Position numbers and translations under genes: made by a program. Of a DNA stretch of 64,000 nt, positions 23,636 to 35,426 are shown piece after piece. The first letter of the stretch is position 1, and every line of letters starts with the position of its first letter. A model generated the notes under the pieces. That model ran no database searches, was not told where the DNA came from, and saw only the letters and a program-made list of their open reading frames with translations. The DNA lies in the NCBI GenBank assembly GCA_035048815.1, contig JAUCBN010000023.1, positions 20,193,501-20,257,500 of the forward strand, in the 5' to 3' direction. The DNA is from Abelmoschus esculentus (taxonomy: Eukaryota > Streptophyta > Magnoliopsida > Malvales > Malvaceae).

Positions 23636-23671
23636 AGTTTTGTGCTTTCTGCACGCAGAAAGCACAAAACT
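23636..23671. repeat. Perfect 17-bp-arm palindrome
   Basis: AGTTTTGTGCTTTCTGC, a two-base AC spacer, then the exact reverse complement. About 110 bp upstream lies a second hairpin, AGATTACGTTGAATAG / CTATTCAATGTAATCT (one mismatch), and 'TAGGTGTGG(T/C)TGGT' occurs at about 23470 and 23614. Probably part of a small transposon. Confidence 0.8.
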
Positions 23672-24114
23672 ATTACAGCAACACCTAAAAATCAGATAGA
23701 AGAGAAGAGAACCAATTTGCAGGACAATTGGATCTGGTCATTTGCCACACAGTCAACGATAACATTACATTTTTTACCAACATTAAAAGGAGGGATAATC
23801 ATAGTAGTAAAATGTCACCGCAATGTAGTGTAACGTTCACATCATAACATTTTTTAAAGTCACTATAACATATTGTAAGTGCAACGTATTATAAGTGCAA
23901 CGTAATAAAAGAATCACATCACGATTTTTACTTTACGAAACCGTTACTTAATCCCGCAATATGTTATATATTACATTGTAACGCCGTATCGCCACAATAA
24001 AACATCGTAAAATGATTCAAAATATAGATATCTACAAATAAAATACTTTCATGATTCATTTACAAGTTCACCATTGCATAATCTAACTACAAATGATAAT
24101 AAAATTAGTGAATT

Positions 24115-24420
24115 ACCTTGTGTCGCAACCCCTTTTTCAAGTGGCTCGACGATTTTTTTTTTAACTAAAACAACGGAGTCGCCATCGATCTTTTTAAAAT
24201 ATGTAATTGGATCACCTAAAAACAGGTCATTTTAGTAAAATCGTTTTGTTTTATTAAAACAATAATTTTCTAGTCTGTAAAAATACAAAAATAGACTCGG
24301 GAGTCGGTTACGTGTGAGGAAGTGTTAACACCCCACAACGCCCAAATATTGGTACCTAGCTGATTTCAAAACGTTTTAATGTCAGAATTTACAAGTTCGT
24401 ATAAAATTTAAGTTATTACA
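24115..24420. mobile_element. LTR-retrotransposon fragment
   Basis: Contains the string GGAGTCGCCATCGATC, later GGGAGTCGGTTACGTG, GAGGAAGTGTTAACACCC and AACGCCCAAATATTGGTACC. From general knowledge, this succession is common in LTRs of large Ty3/gypsy elements across dicots. No paired LTR or coding part was found. Confidence 0.5.
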
Positions 24421-24594
24421 CATTTATGAATTTTGATTCCATTTTAACGGTCCTGCTACCATGAGAGTAAACTTTAATCACCGCCAACATTTCTGGCGCT
24501 AGCCTGCTACCTCCCTTTGGTATAACACATTAATTAAATTCCAATTATTAGTTCTAAAAAAGTTTAGGTTAATTTTATAAGGTTTAAATTTAAG

Positions 24595-25287
24595 TAGGGG
24601 TGTTCAAAATTATCCGACTCGATTGACCCGACCCGACTACCCATAAAGAAATAACGGATAATTCCCGAAAAAATTTATCCGACCGGGCTAGGTACCTGAC
24701 CTGAGAATAATTGGGCCGGGCTTTGGCCAATTTTTTCTAATTATCGGGTACCCGACCCGACTAATTTAAAATTATATATTTTTTAGTTTTAAATTATATT
24801 TTTATGGTAAGTTCCTTAATATTTGTATGTAAAATTAAATTTAAATCTTTAAATTAATTTTATGTTTGTATTATATATTTTTAATTTTTAAAAATTTTAA
24901 ATATATTTTATTAATTTGTTAATATCAAAAGAAAAAAACGATATTAATATTTTTAATATCATTTTAACGATAAACTCTAATAAATATATGTGTATATATA
25001 CATTAAAATATTTTAAAATTAATTTTAAATCACTAATATTTATGTCTGTTCATATATTATAAAATTTTAAATTGTGTGTTTAATATGTGATTTTTTTAAT
25101 TTTAAAATAAAAAAATTAAAAATATAATACGAACCGGGTACCCATTACCCGATTAGCCAGGTACCCGGTTTTTACGGGTACCCGATAACGTGTACCCGAT
25201 ATAAACGGGCCGAGACACGGGCCGAAAAATCACTACCCGAAGCAACCGGGTACCCGGTTTTCGGGTACCCGGTAATGAACACCCCTA
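24595..25287. mobile_element. hAT-type MITE with intact 8-bp target duplication
   Basis: 693 bp starting TAGGGGTGTTC and ending GAACACCCCTA, flanked by AATTTAAG on both sides (24587-24594 and 25288-25295). Subterminal arms are packed with ACCCGA/CGGGTACCCGG. The 8-bp duplication and the TAGGGGTG end place it in the hAT superfamily. A second, 3'-truncated member lies at 54858. Confidence 0.85.
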
Positions 25288-26139
25288 AATTTAAGTGTGT
25301 TTTATTAATTATAAAAAAAGTCTTATTTCGAAAACAAAGGCTCTAAATAAGTTTTTCAAGAACATAATCCTAGGGTTTAAACAAAACTATAAAAATGTAA
25401 TCATATAAAAAATTATATAGAAAAAATAAAATACAATTATTTAAAAAAAAGCATACACATCATTACTCGAATTAAAATCCAAGATTCAAACTAATTACAT
25501 AAAAATATTTATTTTTAAAGAATAAATAAAAATGATAAAAAAATGATTATAGATCCTTTTGAAACTCTTGAAAATATGGTGCTTTGTAGAAATAATAACA
25601 ATGAGAAAGAAGGATTTAATGAAGATAATAAGCCCAATTTTAAAACACATGTGCACAAACACCTTTTATCATTCTCTTTTGTTAAAAAATGGATCAAACA
25701 CCTAACTTTTATTTAAATGTTCTTGATGTTCTTCAAGAATAAAGAATATCGAGAACAAACCACCGTACACGTTGTCCTACACCAGCGCTGACCACCGTAT
25801 GATGACGGTGATCAATAAAAAATTCACCCTCTCTTGAAACCCTTTTAAAAATTCAAAAAAAAATCAACACAGTTGAAAAATGAAAAACAAAATTAAGAAC
25901 ATAAACTAAAGCTTACTTGTGTTCCAACTTCGAAGTATAGAACTTAGATTTTTCGTAGTGATTTTGATATCTTGATTGGTTTTCTTTAGTAGAACTCTTA
26001 CTTTGAAAATAATTATGTATACCCCAGATGATGCCCCAGGCTTGTATGAACGACTTATTGAGGCTTAAGTTTAAAATGGAGACCCTTCTTATTAATTATT
26101 ACTTCAACAAGGATAAAAGAAAATATTTCCTGTGATTTC

Positions 26140-27917
26140 TTAAACATGGGAAGGGGTTGTATTGGGCGGGGTTGGAGCCGATGCAACGCGCTTTCCACGC
26201 TCCGACCGGCTATTCTCGGCGAACTTGAGACTCGATGAGTGCATACCTCTTTTCTTTTCGTCTTCGTTCCACTCTGAGGAGTAGTAATGTTCTTCAGTGG
26301 ATTTAACCACGTCTTTTGAAGGCGGGAGGAACATGCTGCCCCATTGAGGGAAATGCACCAAAGTCACTGGAAGAGTGCAAGCCACTATCATAACTCCCAT
26401 CCATGAAAGACCAGCTTCTGTTGAGAACCTAGACGTTGAGAAGAAAATTAATTGTGTTAGTCCGGAGCCGAAATTCCCACCGGCACCCGTTAGACCCGAA
26501 ATGATGCCCAAAGACCGTCGAGAAATGAAGGGGATAATGCCGAAAGTGGCACCGCATGCAGCTTGAGCTCCAATGGAGAAGAGGATCATTGCCAAGATAG
26601 CAAGTGGAAGAGAGTTGGCACGGCCTAGCCAGATACAGAAGACACCTCCTAAGGTTTGTAGAATCCATAGGACCCAAAGTCTGCCTCTCATGCCGAATAA
26701 TAGAGCAGCTTTGTCGGAGGCGTAACCACCAAAGGGGCGAGCAAGAAGGTTTGCCATACCGCAGGTAGCAGCAATTATCCCTGCTGTGTGTAGTTTGAGA
26801 TTAAACCTGTGCATTTGCATTGTAGCAGGTTAAACTTTTTAATTTCTCTCATTTTTTTCCTTTAATGAAATACATATGTACTCCATGTATAAGTGGTGCT
26901 TGACTTACCTGTCATAAAAGTATTCAGCAATGACGTTATCAGTTGACAATTCAACTCCCATGGAGTAGCCATAGAGAAGAACAAAGATCCATGTCCTATA
27001 ATTTGTGATGGCATTCCATAGCACCTGAAATGAAAATAACCTTCCTTAGCAAAGAATATACATCATGGAAATTGGCTTCATTTGAATCAGAAAATATATA
27101 AAGTTACCTTTCCGAATTTATCTTTTGCAACATCACCCTTCTTTTGCAGACTGCTAAGGTTCCCATCAGGCAAGTCCTGTCCAAGTGTTAAGACCAAGAT
27201 CCCCATGATGACATGAAGCCATCCAGGAATAAAGAAAGCGATTCTCCAGGCAGTGAATGGAGTGGATCCAGCTCGTCGAATGATATCATAAACTAAGGGC
27301 ATTATAAGTTGAGTTGCACCTCCTCCCATGTTACCCCATCCAGCTGCGGTTCCATTAACAAGCCCTATAATCTTGCTGTTAAACATGGTGCTCATCCAGT
27401 ACTGGCAGGAAACGAATGTAGCGAGGGAGAACCCGATCATAAACCGAACGGCGATATAACCTCCGGCTTCCTTAACAAACGACATGCAAAAGACAGTCGG
27501 AGCTGATAACATGATCAGAAATGCGCAACCATAACGAGGTCCCAAAAGGTCACAAACGGCACCCATTACAAGCCTTGAAAATATACTTCCCGAAACAGAA
27601 GCCACCCCAGCATTCCCAATGTCTTGTTTCTTTAGGTTGAGGTTATCACGGATGATGGGAACAAGGGGTGCTGCAGCAAAAGTGGAGACGAAGCATGTGA
27701 AGAAAGAGATCCAAGACAAGTGAAAAGTTCTCATGTCAGGATTAGCGAAAGAGAAGAGCTTGAACTCTTTGGCTTTGTGCTCAGAATCCACTGGCAGGTC
27801 GAAGTTAGCTGTTGTATCAGTGGGAACCATAGGTGAAGCTACTGATAATGCAAAAGCTGGTTCTCTTCCAGTAACTCCATGCATGGAGCTTCCTGGGGAT
27901 CCCTCAATCTCACTCAT
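26140..27917 (-). CDS. NRT2.1: High-affinity nitrate transporter NRT2
   Basis: Three minus-strand exons, 27917-27108, 27024-26909 and 26806-26140, give 530 residues, exactly the size of Arabidopsis NRT2.1. It is a plasma-membrane nitrate/proton symporter of the major facilitator superfamily (NNP branch) that normally works with an NRT3/NAR2 partner. Visible features are 12 hydrophobic segments, the MFS loop [16 protein letters not shown] (115-130), the first nitrate signature AGWGNMGG (192-199), and the second, [13 protein letters not shown], in exon 3. The long cytosolic C-tail contains [12 protein letters not shown] and ends near [10 protein letters not shown]. Exon 2 (116 bp) was read directly from the sequence: [20 protein letters not shown] through AEYFYD. 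Its leftover AG joins a G of exon 3 to make Arg. Junctions are GT-AG and no disruption is seen. NRT2 is certain; the exact paralogue number is uncertain. Confidence 0.95.
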
Positions 27918-27980
27918 TTTCTTTTCTTTTCTTTTCTCTCCTTTTTCCCCTTATACGTGGATTGTTGTTTAGAGTAAGGT

Positions 27981-28000
27981 GGTATTTATACAGGATTGGC
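27981..28000 (-). promoter_or_regulatory. TATA and CCAAT boxes of NRT2
   Basis: The minus strand reads GCCAAT (28000-27995) then TATAAATACC (27990-27981), about 65 bp upstream of the ATG. The leader between is a purine-rich AAAAGAAAAG run. This is a well-formed core promoter. Confidence 0.7.
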
Positions 28001-30626
28001 GTTGAAAAGTTGAATGAGTGATTGATAGTGAAAGTAATAGATAAGAGTGATACAATGATTTCGAGTGGAGAATGGTTCAAGTTCTTTAATAAGTAAGGTC
28101 AATTATTGGTAACAAAAATTCTTTATCCCTTCTCCATGCCTCTTTTCGTGCCTCTTTTTTCTAAATTCAATTTTAAATCTTAAACCCTTATTTTTTATAT
28201 TCTAAACTCTACCCCTAAAAAATACACTCTACCTCTAATTCCCCAAACTCTAACCAAAACTCCTAACTTAAAACCCTAAACCCTAAACCTCTAATTAGAA
28301 ATGAGACATAAATGGAGGCATGGGGAAAGGCCAGATGATTTGCACTCCAATTATAGGTTGGGTCAAATCAATTCTTAAATCGTTTCAAGTCGAAGTATAT
28401 CAAATATTTTTCAAATTAACTTTGGCTTCAAGTTTATATTGGGTCGGATTTGGTTATCACATTATTAAGTTCGATTCAGGTTTAGATCGTTCTCATATCA
28501 GGTTTGAATCTAAAATTTTTGATTCCAATTCAAATTCGAGTTCATATCATATCAAACTCGATCGAGTTCAGATCATCATCACCTCAAATTGGAACAAATT
28601 CAAAATCAACTTTACCCTGTCGAAGTAAGGAACCATGACATATATGTTTGGAATAGATTTCGTTTTGAGAGAGTTGAAAAAACACTATCTCGTTGAAAGG
28701 TTCTATACATCCACCCTTTCTCAATGCATTTCTTTAGACAAAGACTCTGTTTTTTTCGCTTTTCGGATGATAAATATTTCTCAGAACATGGAGTGTGAAT
28801 CAAACCCATATTTGAATTGAAATTGAGATACTGATGCAAGTTCTTCTCTTCAGAATCAGATGGATTCATATCTGAAAGAGGTTGACAATAAGTTGGATTT
28901 TAATAAATTTTCTTGTTGGGTCATTTTTTTTACCCCTAATCGTTATCACTTTTATGGCAATTAAACATAACTAATTATTATGTCCAAGAACTAAAATGAT
29001 GGTTAGACAAGATTGAATCCTGAAATTAAGAATTTAAGATTGGCCAATTCAACGCCAAAGTACTTGAGCTAGCTTACTAATTCTTAATAAAATAATGTAC
29101 TATCCTTATGAAAAAGGATATATGTCCACCACAACTTGATGTCGCTTGGCCAATTCAACGCCTTGCAAATATAGTTTGAATAATGTAATATCCATATTTA
29201 ATGCCCACAATCTCATACTTGTGCTTAGGTCAAATGCTTGAGGGAGTTTTCTTTTCTCCTCATGGTTGGCTTGCCAGAAATAATATGATAGAGATCATTA
29301 TACCCTTTCATAACCCTTCAGAGTTTCTGTGGGAATATGATTTTGATTGTTGACAAAGATGATGAAACACAACAAGTATTTAATGAAGGGTTTCTAGCAG
29401 TAGAAATTTTGGAAGAAGAAAAATAAATCATTTCATTCTATTCTGTGTTGATGATGGCTTAGTAGGATAAGATAGACCATCTTCAAAGCTGTGCTTGTTT
29501 GATAACAACTCCATTAAAAATGGATTAAGACACTGTCTGCCTCTGGGATTCGTTGGCCACCGTACACACGTACAGATTTTTTTTAGAAGTCGTACATCTA
29601 ACCAAATTTCCAAATGCATATGAACTAATAATAGAACATGTTTTGACCAAACTCATCGTATTAAAAATGAAGATAAGCACGACGCACCTGCTTCTACCTA
29701 TAAGATTGTCAGCTATTGGATGATTATACGATTATAAATGGGAAGATAATGGAGACGATGCCTACGGAAAAAGTCTTTATATTATTAGGATGACAATGGA
29801 GCGTAATAAATTTTTGATTCGAAAAATAAATTATCATATTTTTTTTTTCTTTATTTTTAATCTTACTTTAATCCAACTTTACCTAATAAAAAATATAATG
29901 TCTCAATTTAATTCTGTTATTTTAATAAAAAATGATTAAATTTGATCTAATTCGAAATAAAATAAATAAATATATAATAAATGTATATCAACTTGGATTG
30001 GATATTTTAACCCTGACTCGGCCAAAAAAAATTAAATATACACCTGACGCCACCCAAAATACTATTTTAATAATAAAAAAATCCACCCCAAACGGATCAT
30101 AAGCATATGATATCGGCCAAAATGATTCCATTGATTAAATGTCATACATATCGGTTATAAATAGTTACAAATCTAGAAATTTAAAAATAAAATTAATATA
30201 TTTTTCTAAAATGTGTATGAAAAATCTCTCTTTACTTTATAAATAAAATTACTTTTACATAATAAATAAAGCTCGTATCAATCTTATAAAGATGGACTTC
30301 AAATACTTAAAATACTTAAAAAGAATAAATAAACATTCTTGGATTTCAATGATCCAACTTCCCAAAATTATAAATAAAAGTACATGAATGCAAATACTGG
30401 TTAAAAGAATAAATACAACTTTTTTATATTTTACTAAAAATATAAAGCTTTTTTATATATTTCCATGTCTCAGCTTTCAGGTTGAATGGAAACCTTCAAG
30501 ACATAAACTGCTGCGAAATCAATAAAGATTCTTTCTGCTAGTACCATGTATCGAGTCTATTGCAGCTAACTCCATCACACGGGAAAACCAACGAACCCAA
30601 TGTTAAGGTCTGTTCCGATTCATATC
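28001..30626. other. Intergenic between NRT2 promoter and SnRK1 beta-3 gene
   Basis: No gene was recognised. About 28001-28120 is probably NRT2 promoter. A CCCTAAA-type repeat copy lies at about 28125-28345, followed at 28355-28620 by pyrimidine/purine phrases (GGGTCGGAT, TCGAGTTCA) that look like a degenerate MITE. The remainder to 30470 is unremarkable AT-rich DNA, and 30470-30626 is likely 3'UTR of the next gene. Confidence 0.45.
28125..28345 (+). repeat. Dispersed CCTAAACC-type repeat, best-preserved copy
   Basis: Contains AAAACCCTAAACCCTAAACC near 28270, AAAAAATACACTCTACC, and the end GGAGGCATGGGGAAAGGCCA then GATGATTTGCA. Related to copies near 9.6, 9.8 and 22.9 kb. Confidence 0.55.
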
Positions 30627-31059
30627 TTAAGGACTGCTATTTCCTCGTCTTGGAACAGGTTTGTATAGAACAAGAGTAACATACTTTGAACGAAAACGTT
30701 GAGTGAAACCAAGCGCCACTACTGATCTTGGCGGCTCTCGGTTTTCAATGTAAAGATGGTTTAGAATCACGTTGTCAGGCAAAGGAAGATTCCCGGATGT
30801 GTTCATGCTACCAGGGTATCTAAGCAAGGTATGTTGCAGATGCGGAGGGACAAGTGGTGGGTCGCGTGCATCATCTTCGTTCCCAGGGTAGACATTATTA
30901 TAACTTGAATCAGGTGATCCTGGCACTTCAAACCCCATAACAGTTGCTCCATCCTGTACAATAGACTGCATGTTTCAACTCCACAAATCTTTTTTTCTTT
31001 ACGGTCTAAACAATCAAGACTCGATGACTTACTTGATCTTCACCATATTGGTTGTTCAT
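30627..31059 (-). CDS. KINB3: SnRK1 (SNF1-related kinase) regulatory subunit beta-3
   Basis: Coding exons 31059-31033 (MNNQYGEDQ) and 30953-30627 give 117 residues. This is the plant-specific short beta subunit that bridges catalytic alpha and regulatory gamma subunits of the SnRK1 energy-sensing kinase. It lacks the N-terminal extension and carbohydrate-binding domain of beta-1/2 and consists essentially of the C-terminal ASC domain. Diagnostic stretches are VMGFEVPGSPDSSYNNVYPG, DDARDPPLVPPHLQHTLLRY, LNHLYIENREPPRSVVALG and FRSKYVTLVLYKPVPRRG, strongly matching Arabidopsis KINB3 (114 residues). Transcription probably starts near 33320: a noncoding exon ends at 33194 with GG|GTAAGC, a ~2.1-kb intron follows, and a second leader piece (31111-31060) begins after a TTTCAG acceptor. 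An alternative in-frame acceptor 12 bp upstream of exon 2 would add SIVQ. Confidence 0.93.
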
Positions 31060-31111
31060 ATTGAGAAGTCACACGAGAAGCTAAGAGGCCTAAATCATAA
31101 CACAAGTGAGC

Positions 31112-33193
31112 CTGAAACAAAACCATCATTCTTAATGTAAGAATTTCAAAATCTGACAAAGCAACTGGTAATTAACCGCTAAATAAGTATGCAAACATTT
31201 GAGTTTTTACAAAAAAAATGATTAAACCAGAATTCAAGAAGGCCTCATTCAGACCACAGAATATTTCTGTCCAGGAGAGTTTCCACAGGACAATTAATCC
31301 CCAACACCTTGCACTCAAGATATACAAGATTCGGCTTTAAGCAATTTTGCTAGGTTCAATTGCTTTCGGAAAGACTAGAGAATGTATTCAAGCTAAAACA
31401 GAGTTCGGTGTGAAATATTCACATAGTCTAAAGTCAGTAATAGCTTGCCCGTAGCTATCAAACATCTTACTCAGATCTTAAAAGTTCTTCAAACTCCCAA
31501 GCTCTTAATTTAGTCTAGTCCAGGAACAGGACATGGATAGTGGGTGACTGATAACCACAATTCTCATTGATGGATTATTACACAAGTGCCTTAACATTTA
31601 AATTTGAGATTCCAGTATTGTTTGAGCACCAATCAGCCTTGATTTCCTTCTTCGTGATGAAGTGATGTTGCTAGTAGTTAAACCGGCTAGGAAATGAATG
31701 CATGAGTTAAACACCACAACAATAAAAATACAGTGAATATAAAAATTAGAAGGGTCTTTTACATTATCATAAGCAAGTACTGCAAACTGTCTAACAAATA
31801 AAAAGAAATGTTTAGAATATGAGCAAAGCATCTTTTGCTTGTCCGCAGGTACCCACATGGATGGACAGGGCCAAGTTAACACTCACTGGCAAACTAGTAC
31901 CTCAGGTCCTACTGGTAGATCCCTGTACATCCACTGATGCCTAGACTTTATGCGGAAAGATATGCCTATAAGGCTTCTAAGGTTGGAATCATCCACAATA
32001 TGGAACAAGTTAAAACTCATTTCAAAGATTGTTAACTTCCTATTTTCTTTCGTGGTCAATAAAATTTGGTGTCAGACAGAGATCTTTGGCATCAACTGAA
32101 AATCACATTCACATTGCCAAAACTGAAAAATAGTGGGACCACATATTTTTATAGTTAAGATTTTCTTTTACCAAAAATGTCATGAGCCGTCAACTGGTCA
32201 GCTACATTCATTTCTCCACACCATGTTATGCCAGCATCATGAACTACATATTTTATCATCTTTAGGAACCAGTATGCCAAAAATGTCACAAGCCGTCGAC
32301 TGATCAGCTACATTCATTTCTCCACACCGTGTTATGCCAGCATCATGAACAAAATATTTCATCATCTTTGGGTACCACTGGCTCCTCAAGACTTTGTTAT
32401 TCAAAAGTGTGCCTCATAAGGTTCAAATCCAAGACCTACATATAGCATATAGGAGACCATTTGATCTAGACCAATGGTACCGTAAGGATTCCTATATGCA
32501 AGGGGTCATGGGTTTGTATCCGAGAAGGCACACTTTCGGTTAACAAAGCCTTGAACGGCTGTTAGGAACCCCAAGAGAACAATACCGGCTTTTAAGCATG
32601 AAAATGAAGCATTTTTTATCCTCAAATTCTGTTGAACACCAATTGTAAGCAACTGATAGACGTGTCTACGGCTCTACGCTCAGGAATTCAGCATTCTCTA
32701 ACCAAGTACCCTTAATTTCCATACAATTCACATTACCATATCCAATCTTTGTAACAAGAATGACCATAACATAGAAACGTAAATAAATTCAAAGCATACA
32801 ATGCAAAGCTAAAAAGAAGAAACAAAATCCTCGAAGAAAATACAAGCCACTAGGATCAATATTAGAGCCTGGAAAATTAATTGTTAACGAACACTGACCT
32901 AATCTGATAGCGGCCAATCGCCTTCAATCACCAAAACTTCTACCTCCAACACCAAGTTTCTCCTTTAAACACCAAACTCTTCACGTCAAATAATTTCACA
33001 GTCATCAAGCTGGCCTGCAAAATAAAAGCAAACTCAGATCAAATTAAATGCAACCCATAAAAACACTTTAATAAAAAAGGGTGCCAAAAATTTGAACCCC
33101 AAGAATTCACAGAAAACCAATAGGAAAAATCAAAATTGAGCAACCCGAAGTTGTGAAGAGAAGAGGGTAAACATAAACAAGATTGGGGCTTAC
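31112..33193 (-). other. Large 5'UTR intron of the SnRK1 beta-3 gene
   Basis: Inferred from a donor at 33193 (GTAAGC on the minus strand) and an acceptor TTTCAG ending at 31112, about 50 bp upstream of the ATG. The interval has no credible coding frame. It contains a 106-bp tandem duplication (32171-32382). Near 32405-32550 are two B-box-like strings, GGTTCAAATCC and GGGTTTGTATCC, within a degenerate repeat. Confidence 0.6.
32171..32382. repeat. 106-bp tandem duplication
   Basis: CCAAAAATGTCATGAGCCGT at 32171 recurs as CCAAAAATGTCACAAGCCGT at 32277. Both continue through 'CAGCTACATTCATTTCTCCA' and 'GTTATGCCAGCATCATGAAC', with about 10% divergence. Confidence 0.85.
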
Positions 33194-33344
33194 CCCACAA
33201 AGAAGAAAATTTTCCAGCACAAACACAAAGGGGTAAAAATAGGTAGTTGTAGGAGAAGAAGCCAAAAGTAAGAAGGGTAGGGGAATCCGCCACGAGAATC
33301 TGTTACGAAATGTGTTTGATTAAGAGAATTAACGATAATAAAGC

Positions 33345-33351
33345 TTATATA
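33345..33351 (-). promoter_or_regulatory. TATA box of the SnRK1 beta-3 gene
   Basis: The minus strand reads TATATAAGC. It lies ~150 bp upstream of the noncoding-exon donor at 33194, consistent with a first exon of about 120-130 bases. Confidence 0.55.
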
Positions 33352-33645
33352 CTAAATAAACGAGGAAGAGGATTAAATTATCCCTTTTATTTCGGTTGAA
33401 AACTCTAAAAATCATTTAAAATAGCAACTTTTAATTTAGGGAGATTAAAACGACTTAAAAATGACGATATCGGTCTTTTTTATAAAAATTATAAGAATTT
33501 CGGTACATACTTTTTAGTATATATTAAAATTTTTATAACGAAAACGAATGATTAATGTAATAATAGATAATCAATTTATATTGTTGTAATAATGTATTGG
33601 TAAGAGTTATCATTGTGAAAGCAAATATGATTTATAATTAGAGAC

Positions 33646-33899
33646 GAGAAATTATATTATGGGTAAGTTTCATCACATGTCTATGGATCGATTATTAAAA
33701 GTTATTTATCTCATCATTCTTTTGTCATATTTTTCTTAAGTAAATCTTCACTTAAAAATTTGTTTTTAAAATGAATTAACGGTCAATATGAGTGAAGATT
33801 TACTTAAGAAAATATGACATAAAAAATAATAAGATAGATGATTTTTAATAGTTGGTCTCATGAATGACGTGGTGAAACTTACCCATGATATAATTTCTC
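33646..33899. mobile_element. Mutator-like MITE, ~254 bp
   Basis: The left end GAGAAATTATATTATGGGTA mirrors the right end TACCCATGATATAATTTCTC, and AGTTTCATCAC pairs with GTGGTGAAACT just inside. Central arms AAGTAAATCTTCACT / AGTGAAGATTTACTT also pair. Flanks AATTAGAGAC and AATCATAGAC agree at 8 of 10 positions, a plausible aged 9-10-bp target duplication. Confidence 0.7.
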
Positions 33900-35426
33900 A
33901 ATCATAGACATGTTGACATTGAATAACTAAACAAAATTTTAGTTAAATTATTTGACATGAGTATCAATATATTTAACCAAATTTTTTAATGGGACTAAGA
34001 AATATACTTAAAGAGGTTATAGAATCATAGTTTAGGTATTTGTTTCGACCAAAAATAGTTCAGACCTCAAAAAAAATATTATTTTAAGTATTTATTTTGT
34101 ATCTAATAATTTTAAAACAGTTTAGACGGGTAGACACTGAACTTTTAGGATGTTTTCACTTTTGAACACTAAAATGGAAAAAATTATAAACTTTTAATTC
34201 GATATCATTATGACTATTGCCATTAAAAGTATTGATGTTAGAAGGATTCGTTTGGTCAAAATGTTAATATACTTTCGTTTTAAGTTAATCTGATGATTAA
34301 CAATGATAGATCATAAAGTTTTAATTTTTAGTTTTAATTAAGATTTTTAAACCCATTTTACTAATGTTAATCGTAAGAATAAACTGCAACTAAATTATGT
34401 TAAACTTTTAGCAAAAAAAATATTTTTATATTTGGCATAGATCGACAACCATTTCGTTAATAAGAATTTCTTTAACAATGATTGTAAATTAAAAAAAGCT
34501 AATTTTTTTCGAAAAAAACTTTAGCGTATCATATCAATATTTCTAACCATGTATCATATCAATATTTCTAACCATGAGTAACAGTATTTAATATAATGAA
34601 AAAATAGAAAATTAAGTGTCTATAATGAATTTTTTAGGGTTAACTATTGCATAGGTCTCCTATGTTTATCTTCAATACAATTTTATTCACCGAGTTTACA
34701 AAACAATTAGTAAAGTCACTTATAATTTTTGGTATAAACTTTTAATTACTCTGATAAAGTTGAAAGACGGTGACAAAGTTGATTGAAGCAATTTCTTGAT
34801 TATATGAGTCGAAGAATTCATGGAAACCGGTTTCAAAGAATTCCTTCCTGTTTTGTTTGAATCCCAGAAACCTTGATCAAACAAAGAACTTAGAAGTGTA
34901 TCTGATTTTTAAGAAATAGATGTTGAAGGAATGTCTAATCTTTGTTGCCATCTTGTTCTATTTCTTTTAGGGTTAGAAGGAAAAGGGGATTTCTTTTCTA
35001 TTAAAATTCAGTTAGTCCAATGGTTCAATTGTGTGCATTGAACCAGTATTTTTTTTACATAAAAGGGCCTTTTTATTATGTTTTGTTTCACTTTCATCCT
35101 TTCCCTTTTAAAAAGATTATTTTTCTTTATTTTTAATATTTTATTAATTAAAGAAGTATTCCATATCCTGTAACCGGAAGCAATCCATTTCATCAGCTGC
35201 AGAATCCACTAGTCTTCAGGACCCATGCCTTGATAGTCATTTTTGTCACCTTCCTTGGATGCAATAGTCAATCTTTGCAACTTTTGCTTTTCCTCTTCCT
35301 TTCTCACTCACTTCATTTGTTAGGTCTTCCTGCAGTCAAACACCAGAATTCAACCATTCCTCACAGACCACTATGTTTCAATCCTAATCTTATCCACATA
35401 AAAAGGACAATAACTTATACGGGTCA

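Larger units (their letters stand above)
18374..26139. other. Gene-poor repeat region between the secreted-protein ORF and NRT2
   Basis: I see no supported protein-coding gene. Recognisable items are listed separately: TIR element 19042-19782, internal duplication 21721-22455, repeat copy 22829-22985, hairpin 23636-23671, LTR-like fragment 24115-24420 and hAT MITE 24595-25287. Around 20690-20745 is a run of 'TTTCCATTTCCA' repeats followed by a GGTAAG donor-like site, which may be a decayed 5'UTR. Open frames at 20579-21156 are hydrophobic by composition (T-rich DNA) and not credible genes. Confidence 0.5.

Noticed and set aside
23880..23911. Short repeated AAGTGCAACGTA units considered as a CRISPR-like array
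   Set aside because: Only two units, no regular spacers, and a eukaryotic nuclear context.
28240..28300. Interstitial telomere repeat
   Set aside because: Only two or three degenerate CCCTAAA units, embedded in a dispersed repeat with other conserved parts.
32405..32550. tRNA gene suggested by GGTTCAAATCC and GGGTTTGTATCC
   Set aside because: No A box at the right distance and no acceptor-stem pairing.
33039..33293. 84-codon minus-strand frame at the start of the SnRK1 beta-3 transcript unit
   Set aside because: It overlaps the inferred noncoding first exon and crosses its donor site; no recognisable domain.
34740..35420. Possible gene remnants of balanced composition
   Set aside because: No frame above about 76 codons and no recognisable family, so not reported as a gene.
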